Below, in pieces: positions 26,401 through 38,400 of a stretch of 64,000 bases of DNA; position 1 is the stretch's first letter; each line of letters starts with the position of its first letter. The DNA comes from Charina bottae (taxonomy: Eukaryota > Chordata > Lepidosauria > Squamata > Charinaidae): contig JALMGJ010000062.1 of NCBI GenBank assembly GCA_023362775.1, forward strand, positions 1,077,501-1,141,500. Direction: 5' to 3'. Made by a program: the position numbers and the translations under genes. The notes under the pieces are model-generated. The model saw only the letters and a program-made list of their open reading frames with translations, did not search any database and had not been told where the DNA came from.

Positions 26401-29400
26401 CCATGGTAGAACAGCGGTCAATGAAACAGAGTTTCATTGAAACAGAGTTTCATTGAACCCAACACTCCACCTTAATTCACGGCTACTGTTGGTGTCTTAA
26501 GTCACCTCCACTCCCTGCAATGCTTGGTAAAGTGGTCCTCTCTTTGTCACCTCACAAGCCACCTCCCTCCTGGAGATAAACAGCTCACTACTCGCCTATA
26601 GGTGTAAACCAGAGAGGCCTTGATGAAGAGCTTGTACTGTAACTGAGGTTCTTCAAGTGGCCATCCGTGGATTCAAGCAACCTACCGACAATGGGAGGTT
26701 CGCGGGCTGATAAGGATCAAGGTGACAGTTGTCGGAGAAATGGGCAACCAGCCAGCCAGTTCAGAGGAGGGGCACCAGAAAGAAATCGAGAAGCTTCCAT
26801 TTCTAACAAGGCTTCAAGGTAAACTGGGTTCCAAAATGAAAGCCCTCCAGTTGTTGAGAATAGTTGTCCAGTTGTCAAGGAAACGCCTTTCGCCATTAAT
26901 GAATCTTGTTAAAGAAGACTGCTCAGGGTCTGGCACTACTACCTTTTCTCACTGCTCTACCACCAGATGAGATAAATCCTTCTCCTAAGTTGGGGGACTC
27001 ACTGTGTTCGTCTCAGAACCTGAGATGATTTAGAGGACCCCACACAAGGGCAAAGATGATAGAAAGTAGGGGGAGATTCTTGCGCCAATCTCTAAGTTTT
27101 GGAAAGTTCTGAATGCAACTCTCTGCAGATACAAAGCCTGCAGGCATGGAACAACGATGACCCTCACTTTCTGCCTATTCACAGCAATTAGATTTTGGTA
27201 CTTCCCTGTTGTCAAACATAACACATTTATCTTGTGAATTCTCTGCGCGCTCTCTTACAGCCCCGTGGCCCTGCTTAAACGGGCTGTTTAATGAGACGTG
27301 AACACTTTCAAATCCTTACAGTTTCTTATGGTTTTACATTATTCCTTGTCACTATTTTAGTATAATAGGATGTTCCCGCTCTGAACTTGTTTTAAGAAAT
27401 GTGTTGACATGCTCTCTGTCCGGCATAGTTCCCCTACCCTCCCTTGATCAGGAAACAAAGTCTGGCTGTTCCCTTCTGCCAAATGTCTTACGATCAAGCT
27501 GCCTCTATTTTGTTTGGTAGAAAAATAAGATGTATCCCACTTTTAATGCCAGGGTTGGCCAATCCGCGGAGTCCCACAATAAGGTGCTGCTCTACAGGTT
27601 CCACACTCATGCCCAGTGTAGGAGCCAAAGGTGGGACCCTCTCCTCCTTCTACAGTTCTTCTGACGCAGTTTATGAGAATTCATCATCCTAGAACAGAGC
27701 TTTCCAAACTTTTCATGTTGGTGACACACTTTTTAGACATGCATCATTCCATGACACACTCTTACAGCAGGGCACAAAGCAGGCACTAGGACCTGCGTGG
27801 AATCCTGGCAGGGCAGGTTTGGAGGCAGCAAGGCACAAGGCAGGCACTAGGACCTGCGTGGAATCCTGGCAGGGCAGGTTTGGAGGCAGCAAGGCACAAG
27901 GCAGGCACTAGGACCTGCGTGGAATCCTGGCAGGGCAGGTTTGGAGGCAGCAAGGCACAAGGCAGGCACTAGGACCTGTGTGGAATCACAGCAGGTTTGG
28001 AGGCAGCCAGGCACAAGGCAGGCACTAGGACCTGCACGGAATCACAGCAGGTTTGGAGGCAGCCGGGCACAAGGCAGGCACTAGGACCTGCGTGGAATCC
28101 TGGCAGGGCAGGTTTGGAGGCAGCCGGGCACAAGGCAGGCACTAGGACCTGCGTGGAATCCTGGCAGGGCAGGTTTGGAGGCAGCCAGGCACAAGGCAGG
28201 CACTAGGACCTGCGTGGAATCCTGGCAGGGCAGGTTTGGAGGCAGCCAGGCACAAGGCAGGCACTAGGACCTGCGTGGAATCCTGGCAGGGCAGGTTTGG
28301 AGGCAGCCAGGCACAAGGCAGGCACTAGGACCTGCGCAGAATCACAGCAGGTTTGGAGGCAGCAAGGCACAAGGCGGGCACTAGGACCTGCGTGGAATCC
28401 TGGCAGGGCTCGGAGGCAGCAGCAGCCGCAACACACCCAGACACTGCAGCCGACACACAGTTTGGAAAGCTCTGTCCTAGAAGTTCTCAGCTCATGACTT
28501 GATCGTGTCCTCCTTCCAAGCAAAGTTTCCAGACACATCTCATGCTTAAGAGTTCTCAAAAGGACACAATGTTCCCCATACGCAAGAAAACCAAGGGTTG
28601 GCTCCTTGACAAATTGAGGACATGGCTCCTTCACTCTAAGAATATGTTCCCTTTAATCACACAGACGGCCTCTGCCTTTTCCAGCAGGAAAAAAATGTCA
28701 ACGTGAGCTTCTCTCCCACGTCTGCACAGCTGTTCAAGGAGAGCTGAATTATATCAGCTTCTTGGGGCCCCAACAAGAGGCCAGAACGGTTATCTCTGGA
28801 GAAGTTGGCCTGCATGGCAGAGACAGGATCCGGTCTTCCTGGTAACAGTGACATGATGCAAGAGAATTCTGCTGAGGTATATGTGGGCAGCTCACGATGA
28901 GATGATGAATTCAACTCCTCTCCTTCTCTTAGCAACAAGACAAGGAAGCTTCGCAAAGAAGTAGAAACAATAAAATATTAGGACAGCCCAATGTCACCGT
29001 TCTCTTCGCCAGAAGTAGGCTGAAAGCAGTCACTCGATTAACATACATTTTTGGCAGTGCTAAAAAATGCTTTCTCCTTCTGCAATTCGGGAAACATCTG
29101 CTGGAATTTGCTTGCCTTCCTTTTACTGAGATCACAATCCAGTCGAGGCTGATTGGCCATACCGTGTCCTGATACCCTCTGGTCACTGGATGGTTCCTGA
29201 TTGTTTGGACCCACCCAAATGACTAGGCTAAGGAGGAAGAGTGACAACGGCAGCGCATGTGCCCCATCGGAATGGCTGGTTTACAATCCGACAATGTTTA
29301 TCTATCTCATCGAAAGAGTCAAATGCTGCCTCAAGGACATTCTCCAGCAGTTTCCACGACAGCTGAGCTGCGTTCAGGTTTGTGGTGTTCTTCACGGAAA

Positions 29401-32400
29401 CGTTGGACACGGCGTCAGGCCGCCACTGAGCCGAGGATGAACGCAACTAGATACTCTACTGCAGGGCTTTCCAAAGTTTTCCCGCGGTGACACACCAACC
29501 ACCGTTGGTGTGTCGCCGCAGGAAAACCCGGAAACGCTGATGGCCCGGTGGCGCGCCATCAGCGCTTCCGGGTTTTGATGTGACACATCTGGGCCCCGCA
29601 GGCGACACTTTGTGTCGCGACACACAGTTTGGAAAGCTCTGCTCTACTGTATTCTAGAAATGGCAGTCATACCTTGTATAAGGTAGCTGATGGCTACTGA
29701 GCAAGTGATCGTTCAGAATTTCTTATCTGGTCAGCTCTCAGATCTTTCTGAGCATTGCTCTCTCGAAAGAAGGAACTTGGTGTTCCTCTTATCTCTAGTC
29801 CTCACAATCTCTACTGAGAACAGAAGCTTGTTTACATTCTCTGCGTCCTGCTGACATATTCTGGTAAGTCCAATAAGTTAGGGTTTGACAGACAGTTAAG
29901 GCTGCCCTTAAATCTCAAGAGGACATACGTCAAGCACGCATGACCAGGGATGGCTCCCTTGAAGAACCTCCTAAGGCAGGGTTTCTCAACCAGGGTTGCG
30001 TGGAACCCTAGGGTTCCACAAGAGGTCGCTAGGGGTTCCCTGGGAGATCATGATTTATTTAAAAAATTATTTCAAATTCGGGCCACTTCACATTAAAGAG
30101 GTAAGTTTCATTGGCTGTTGTGGGTCTTCCGGGCTGTGTGGCCGTGTTCTGGAAGTTGTGGTTCCTAACGTTTCGCCAGCATCTGTGGCCAGCATCTTCA
30201 GAGGGCAGGAGCACAGACAGAAGCGAAATCTCTGTGCCCAGGTAGATGACTAAGATAAGCGAAATCTTCTGTGCCTAGCTGACAGCATTCCTTAAGTGAC
30301 AACTGATGGGGATGAGGAAGAAAAGAGTGGTTGTTCTTCTATCCATGTTTGAGAGAACTTGAGTGCAGCTGTTTGACCTGAATGGGCCACTGGCCTGACC
30401 CAGCAAGATTCTTCTCGTATTCTTGTGTCTGTCTGTCTGGGGGGGGGGGGGGGGAGGTGTTTGGGAAAATGAGATTATTAAATGAAGTGGGAGGATGAAG
30501 TGCTTCAAGTGCTCTCAATTCTCCCTTGTGGAGGAAGAACAGGATTGGATTGTCCCAGACGACCAGAAGGACAACCAGAATTGACTTCTGCTTGATGTCC
30601 TAGAGACCATTAGAGCAACGGGCTTTGCTCGCAGCTCTCCAAGGTCCTGAAATTCCATCTTAGCCAGCCTCAACCCACGTAGCCACCTTGAAACTTCAGA
30701 CAGCAATATTTACCTCTCCAACTTGCAATTAATTTCCCAAACTCCCTTATTCAAATCTGAATTCCATAGAAGTGGGGCACAGGACACGATGCAGAGAGGA
30801 GAAGGATGGAAATAAATGCAGAAAATGCTCTAATCCAGAGTTTCTCCACAAGGGTTCCTTGCCACCCTCGGGTTCTGCCAGAGGTCACTAGGGGTTCCCT
30901 GGGAGATCACAATTTATTTTAAAAATTATTCCAAATTCGGGCAACTTCACGTTAAAGAGGTAAGTTTCACCCTTTATTTTCAGTTTAAGAACACTGTTAA
31001 TGCATATATACAGGCCTACCCATGAAATGAATATAATAGTTTTGTAACTTCTGGCCTGTATTTGAGCCTGAATGTGCAGGGGTTCCCCGAGGCCTGTGAA
31101 ATATTTCAAGGGTTCCTCCAGAGTCAACAGGCTGAGAAAGGCTGCTCTAATCTATCTATTTATCCTGCCTGGTGCCCCTACAGGAGTTCTGCAATGCAAT
31201 TCCCATCATCCTACCAGGCAAAGTTTGAGATTCACCACATCGGAAGGGCATCATGTTAGCGAACACTGATCTACTATTTATTTCTGCCTGGCATAAAACC
31301 TATATCAAAGGAATGTAGCCTTGGGGGCCCGGGGGCCACAGGAGGCATCTAAATGTCATGCCAAGGTCCCCCAAAATATGGGCATAGAGATGGGCACAGA
31401 GATCGTTTCTGTCTGTGCTCCTGCCCTCTGAAGATGCCGGCCACAGATGCTGGCGAAACGTTAGGAACCACAACTTCCAGAACACGGCCACACAGCCCGG
31501 AAGACCCACAACAGCCATCGAACTCCGGCCGTGAAAGCCTTTGACAATACATTGTAAGTTTCATTCTTTATTTTCCGTTTAAGAACACTGTTAGTGCATC
31601 TATACCAGCCTACCCATGAAGCGAATTATCATAATTTAGTAACGTCTGGCCTCCATTTGAGCCTGAAGGTGCAGGGGTTCCCCGAGGCCTGTTAAATATT
31701 TCAAGGGTTCCTCCAGGGTCCGAAGGTTGAGAAAGGCTGCTCTAAGGACTTAGGAAGGGGCAACCAGCCACTGTATTTCAGGTGAAGTGTCCCAAGCTGA
31801 CTGATGAGGCCCACCACGGAATGGCTCTGCCCAACGCAGCAGGAAAGCTCTTCTGCGGTGATGGAGACATCAAGACTTGACTGAGCAGAAAGGCGGGGCG
31901 GGATTTGGGCCCTTGTCCCTTGGGCATTCATCTCCGCTCTCCCCACACCGAGGAGACAGAGTTCTTGGCGAAAGGGGGGTAAACGTCTCTGCGTTTCTGG
32001 AAGGGAGGCAAGAGGATGTCCCGAAGCGGTCTGCTGGTCACAGGGACTCCTTTGGCCTCACCAAGGTGCAAAAGAACCAGGTTCTGTGGAGCGTGGCCCT
32101 GCGCCTCCAGAAGGGATGCATTCAGCAGGCAATCGAGAAGATCAGGAAATTAAATGGAGACGAGGAGGAGACTCGAGGCCCTCAGAAAAGGAAAGGTCCT
32201 CTCTCCTATGGAGCCGCTGCTAAGATGAAGACACCAACGCTGAATGTTGACCCGGGACAGCGTGAGATCCAGATGTGCTCCTGTGAGTGGTCAGCCTTTA
32301 CTAATGGCGCTACGGACTTTGAAGAAGCACGAGGACAGGGCGAAAGGGAGAAACGAGCTAAGAGGAAGGCACGTCAAGCAAACCCTCATCGGGACCGGCT

Positions 32401-35400
32401 TCCACCCGGAAACCTATGCCCTCATTGTGGGGGGTTGTGCGGATCCAGAATTGGTCTTTACAGCCACTTACGGATCCACCGTTAAGAATTTACCCTTGGA
32501 AGACAATCTTACTACGAGTGATCGCCAAGAACCTGTGAATGCATGGGGTGGGATCCCAATAGGTAGAAAAGCTGCACCCTCCCACCGGCCCCCAAACAGC
32601 TTCATCCCTTTCTCTCTTCATCCTAAATTCCTGGATTGTATCCCCACTTTTTGCTTTTCTAATGGCTTCTGAGAAAGAATTTTTTTTTTTTTGCTGCTGC
32701 TGCTTTAGCTGGTCTTCCAATAGCCTTTTGGTGGTCTGTGTGATGGAATCTGTCTCCGAGGGAGAAGGTGGCGTTATGGAGATCGCGGGCGGAGGAGGAG
32801 GGGGCGCCTTCCAGGGCGAGAAGCGCGTTCACAGCCTCGAAGACCTTGGGCGCCCGTCCAAGAAGGTCAGGCCGGACCCGCCTGAGAGCGCCTGGGGTTT
32901 TCCCCCAGATAGCTGCTTAGTGTAGCTTAGTTTGGCAAAATTCTGTGTAAGGTAGAACAATAAAGATCTAGAGGTAAATTCCGAGACTCAGTGCTGTTCT
33001 TTGCCTAGCCACGACAGTCGGGCTCCTCCCTTTCTCTTTCCCTAGGTTGCCTTCGTGTTCAGACTGGCAGCTCCCGATCCATCACTTTGCTTCCAAGGGT
33101 CCACCGACAACCACAAAACCCTTTGCTGGCGCTGCGGGGAGACGTGTGGGATTTCACACCTGATCTGGCTCTGGGCAAGAGTGGAGAAACGGCCGAGCTA
33201 TCCACAACTGGTCTTTCATTTGGCTCAGACGTTCTGCAGGAACATTTCTGAGTCCTCGGACCTCGGCGGTGGCTGTCGTTCCCCCGGACGCAGAAAACTC
33301 CCAACAGCCAAGGCTCAGCTCCCGCAGGCTTCAAAGTTTTAACCGTTTCCCCTTCCTAGACGTCCCTCGGTGACTCCGAACCGCTGAACTGCCCCCACGT
33401 GCAACAGCCTTCGCGTCACAATAAACTCAAGGGCCTCTTAAGAGCCTCTCGGCTTTTCTCGCCGCGCCCAAGTAACTCAGCCCCCTGAAATCCATCTCTT
33501 GTCGAAGCCAAAACATTTCCCGAGAAGTCCTGGGAAGGGGAGGAAAAAAACAGGGAAGCACTGCGCTCTAGCGGCTCAAAGGGGTTGCACTGTTTTTTTT
33601 CCCTTCCCCGTAGAGACACTGCTGTCACTCCGGCAAGAAGTAAAAAGACGGGAAATTGTTAAAATCCAAGCCCTGGCTTTTTTCCCCTTACGCTGAGAGC
33701 TCCAGTTCTGCTAGGACCACCGAAACAAGGACCAGCACAGGAGAAGATCTCAGGCCTTGGAAAAGCAGAAGGTGAACCAGACAGGTTCATGCATTTCAGC
33801 AAGTCTCCCTGGAAAAACAGGCACCCCCAAAGGAGTTGGCGTTCCTTCCACAACTTCACCTGGGGGAGGGCAAGGTGATGGGCGTGGAGGGTGGGTGGCT
33901 TAGCAAAGCAGCACGCGAAGCAGGGGACCGGATCTCCCTCCAGACCCACCCAGAGGCTGTTTCCGGCTCTGATCCCCCGTCCTTCAAGCCAAGCCTTCCT
34001 CCGCTCTGAGAGGCCGAAGATCTCTTGGGATTACGCAGGACCTCTTTCCAGCTCAGCTACTCAAGATCTCCTCGGTTTTATTTTTTAACTGCGGGCAAGG
34101 AGGGCTGTTCCTCATCAGATTTCCAGGCCCTTCTCTAGGATACCCTGTTCCGCTCCCTCTTTGCTTCTGCAACCAGCAAACACACTCCAACTTCAAAGAG
34201 AATATCTGTAGCTCAGGGTTGAACTGTGGAGTCCTTGGTGCTGTCTGAGCCTTGTTGTTTTCTTGCAGACGTTTCATTGCCAGGCTAGGCAACATCTTCA
34301 GTGCAAAAAGGGAGAGGGATTTGCTCTCTGTTTATATACCCTGGCTTGTCCTGCCTGTGTTGGTGGGGGTGTTGTACTCTCCTTGGTATTTCCTTGATTG
34401 GGTTGTTGTTTGCTGCTTGGTTGATTGCCTGAGTTAATAGTTCCTTGATTAGGGTATATTGTGCTGTTTGATTGTTCCTCTGGTGCTAATCCTGGTGTTA
34501 ATCTTTGCATATCTGGGTGTTGATCGCTGGCAAGATGGTGTTCTGGTCTTCTGGCTTTTCTATTGTCTCTTATGAATGGTATGTAAATCTTGTTTACCTC
34601 TATGTGTCTGTTGACGGCTGCTTTGTCTGAGTGCCAAGCTTCCAGGAATTCTCCAGCATTTCTGGATTTGGCTTGGTTTAAGATGCTCTCTGTTTCCCAG
34701 TTGAAAGTATGGTTGAGTCTGTCCATGGGTTGTGAGATTAAGGAACAATCACAGAACCTTCTAAAGACGTCCTGCTCCTCCCAAAAGGCAGCCCGTGGCC
34801 GCCTATAAAATATCGCTTTAATCTGGTTTTCAAACCTCCTGCAGCGTCTCGGTCCTATTGTGTCTTTTGCTAACCGGTTCATCCTCAGACATGCGTCAAC
34901 CAAGACGTTTCTGTAATTATGCCACACTGAGAAGGCTATGAGCTTGTGTGCAGGCTATTAGGCCAAAAGCAAGCTGGTTAAAAGAAACGGGAAAGATGAA
35001 AAAACCTGCAGAATGAAGAGGATGTTTAAGAACGAGGGGAGACCCTGTTTCACCTTTTAATGTAAAATTGTACGTTACCCACTCCATATATCAGAAACTA
35101 CACTGGTATTAATTCCTGTTGCTGGCTCTTGAGATGAAGGCAATCTAAAAGGGTTGAGAGTTCAGGGCAATTTCATATTTTCCTGTTTACTGGCAAAATG
35201 ATAAAGTCCAGGGTCTAGGCTACGGAGTCAGCAGAGATTTATCAGGCAGCTACTGCTGGGCCGTATCTCGGATTTTAAAAGCTGCACATTTATCCGGGGG
35301 TGGTGGTGGACACGCACGCATGCACGCAACAGAGCTTCGAGTGTTTGTGTGTCCCGGTTACGCATGAGGATGCTGACATGCTTACACATCCATCACACAA

Positions 35401-38400
35401 TTTCCTTTTGGGGTAAGCAACGTTATGCAAAGGGTGGAAAAGCCCCCGCAAATTTATTTATTTATTTAATTCATCCCCGCTCATCTCCCCGAATAGGGGA
35501 CTCTGGGCGGTTTACAAAATAGCATTATTTTAAATTAATTAAAGGCAGGGGATAGGAGGAAAGGAAAAGAAATGTATCTAAATCTTGTTTACACCAACAT
35601 TTGTTTGCTATGCTGGTGAAGATGAGAAAGGATTTCACTCGCTTTGTGGCTTCCCATTTTTTTTTTAATCCATTCAATCATGTCCGATTCTCAGAGACTG
35701 CATGGACAAGTCCCTGCAGTTTTCCTGGCAAGGTTTTTCAGAAGTGGTTTGCCATTGGCTCCTTCCTAGGGCTGAGAGAGAGGGACTGGCCCAAGGTCAC
35801 CCAGCCGGCTTTCGTGCCTAAGGCGGGACTAGAACTCTCAGTCTCCCCATTTCTAGCCTGGGGCCTTAACCACGACACCCGACCTGCTCTCATAATTTAC
35901 GCTTCCCATAAACACCAGCAAAAACTCCAAAATGTTTTCACAGGTAGGACAGAAAAATACCAAAGTTTAAAAACAAAACAAAACAAAATCTTTGCGTTCC
36001 ACTCTGTTCGTTTTCTTCTGAGATGAGGATGATGAGGATGATCAAAGTGCAAGCAATTTGGGGCTGCATCAGGAGAAACCCTGCCTCTCAGAGCTTTGTG
36101 CTGTCCTTATTCCCCTTCTGCTAACTAAGTTGCAAACGCAAACCAGCCTTCCAAGCTGGTTCAGTCCCCGTTCCTGAGCTCCGTTTTTCAATCCTCTGAT
36201 CCCTTCTTGTCCTGAAGTGCCCCCTCAACCTTGGAGGGGGACCGATGGCCCCCTGCATGTTCCCAGAGACGCAATGTAGGAAAACCACTCACCGGGGGAC
36301 ATGACGGGTGGACTCCTGGCCTTGGGGGGGATCAGCTCTTCTCTCTTAATGCCTGGAGCTTTTGCAGAGGTTTTGAGTCGTTCGTCGTCGCCAGTGGTGA
36401 CGTGAAATGCGATGGTGCCGGATTCCACCTGCTTCACCTGGAATTTTTTTAAAAAAGGATTATCTTTCTCACCTCTTGTACTGCAGCAGATGAAAGTACA
36501 ATCCCGAAAACTTTTGCCAAGGCAATCCAAGTTCTGTCCCAACAATAATGAATTTCTAGAATGGTGTTTCCCAACCTGGGTAACTTTAAGATGTGTGGAC
36601 TTCAACTCCCAGAATTCCCCAGCTTGCCCAGGTTGGGCTAAACTTATCTAGACCTTTAGATTCCATTACACGTTTGTGACTTTTCCCTTACTAGACTTAA
36701 ACAATTTTTCTTTTAGTTGCAGAGAAGATGAAAGAGCCACATGGGTACTGAAGTTCTGGAGACCTTGTTTGGCCACCTTAATGGATTTTTGAGATTACAA
36801 AACTATTCACGAGCCATAAGGGCTAGAAACCTAGCTTTATGTTTCAGAAAGGGAGTGACCTTTTTCACAAAGTGGATGTCCGCATTGTAGCAGTCGCCGT
36901 ATTTGGCAGTTTTTCAGCTCTTTACTGAAATCCTGAGGCTTGCACAGCCGGAAGGAAGGAAGGAAGGAAGGAAGGAAGGAAGGAAGGAAGGAAGGAAGGA
37001 AGGAAGGAAGGAAGGAAGGAAGGAAGGATCTCCCCCAATTGTTTTTAAAAAGGAAAGGTTAGAGAAGCTTGTTAAAATTGGGTGATTTAATTATACTAAT
37101 AAACGTCCTTCTGGCATCAGATTGATGTTCATGTATCCTCTCTGCCTTTTTTTTAAAAAAATACTGACAGCCTTGACAGTCATTATCATCTCAAATACAT
37201 AATTTTTATGGCTTCTCTCCTAATCCTTATAATGTCACTTGGGCAGCCAGTCAAGAGTTTTCAGTAACCGCCTTTTTGTGAGACGTTCCAGTAACAACTG
37301 CATTTGGGATGGACAAATCGGAGTGTTTTCCAGTCTGTGTCGGTTTTACGAGTGCTCGGCCCCATGTCCTCAGGGCCAATTTCCACATTGGCCTGTAGCG
37401 TTTATTTAAAATTACTTATGTGTGAAGTTCTTTTCTTCGGCAATTTTCTCAGCTGGGCGCAAACTTAGGAATTGATATAAAAATCTCCATAGGCCAGTTC
37501 GAAGCCATGAATCGCATTGCATTGCGCAAGCCCGAGCTTGAAAGTGTTCCAACTGAGCTTGGGAAACGGGATCTGAGTCCGTTCTGCTAAAAATACAGCT
37601 CCGGTGAAACGATCACCCAGCTCAAAACTGCCCCGCTGAATTCACCCAACGCATCAGACTTGGGTTAACAAGCCACAGCCTGTTACGCCGAGAGAAATAA
37701 GCCACGTCATGGCCCGGTGTACGCAACGTGGCTAGAAAAAGGTTTGATTCCCACAATGCATGTCTGCCTGCATCTTTGTGCTATGTGAATTAGACGCAAA
37801 TATAAATTGCAAGGCTCACCTCAAAAAAGTGGTTTCGTTTTCTCCAAAGAGCATAGCCCTTGAGCCGACACGTCTCTGCAACTCCACTTCCTGTCTCCCC
37901 TGCGCGCCCCACCGGGTCCCATCGTCCCCAGCACCTAGCACCATCCACGCCGGGAAGGGTTCCTCACCTCTTCGGAGCTCATGGTGGCCGGCGGTGTCTT
38001 ATAAACCAAGACGTGATGGGGATTCCACTGAGCTCCGCCTCGCAAGGGAAGGACCACGTCTGCAGTACTCGCATCCAGCACGGGGTCCCAAAGGGCCCAG
38101 CGGACAGAGTGCATGTAGGCTGCTGTCGTCAGCGAGGTGACCGACGGCGTCTGTGGCATCAGAACCAGGAGAGAATTGTATCAGATCAATCACCATTACA
38201 TTTTTCATGTTGCCTTCCAGGGTGGGACCCTGGAAAGCAATCCAGGACAGTCACTGTGCAAAAAAAAGCAGGGGGGGGCACAGATGAAAGCACCTTTCTT
38301 TTTTACAGGGCAGGCCAGCCTTTCTCAACCTTTTGACTCCGGAGGAAACCTTAAAATATTTTGCAGGCCTCGGGGAAACCCTGCCCTTTCAGGCTCAAAG

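Larger units (their letters stand above)
29977..31739 (+). mobile_element. hAT-like MITE, family 2, split by a 1.4-kb insertion
   Basis: Left part 29977-30112 (CAGGGTTTCTCAACC) and right part 31554-31739 (to GGTTGAGAAAGGCTG) join into one family 2 copy. Outer flanks tcctaagg / ctctaagg agree at 6 of 8. The insert is 30113-31553. Confidence 0.88.

Noticed and set aside
27760..28440. Regularly spaced repeats resembling a CRISPR array
   Set aside because: Units are directly tandem without unique spacers and lie in a hAT element of a vertebrate genome.
31877..32485. 202-codon plus-strand frame as a host gene
   Set aside because: Only its last 25 residues show a recognisable finger; no splice sites or conserved start. 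Kept only as a possible LINE 3' end.
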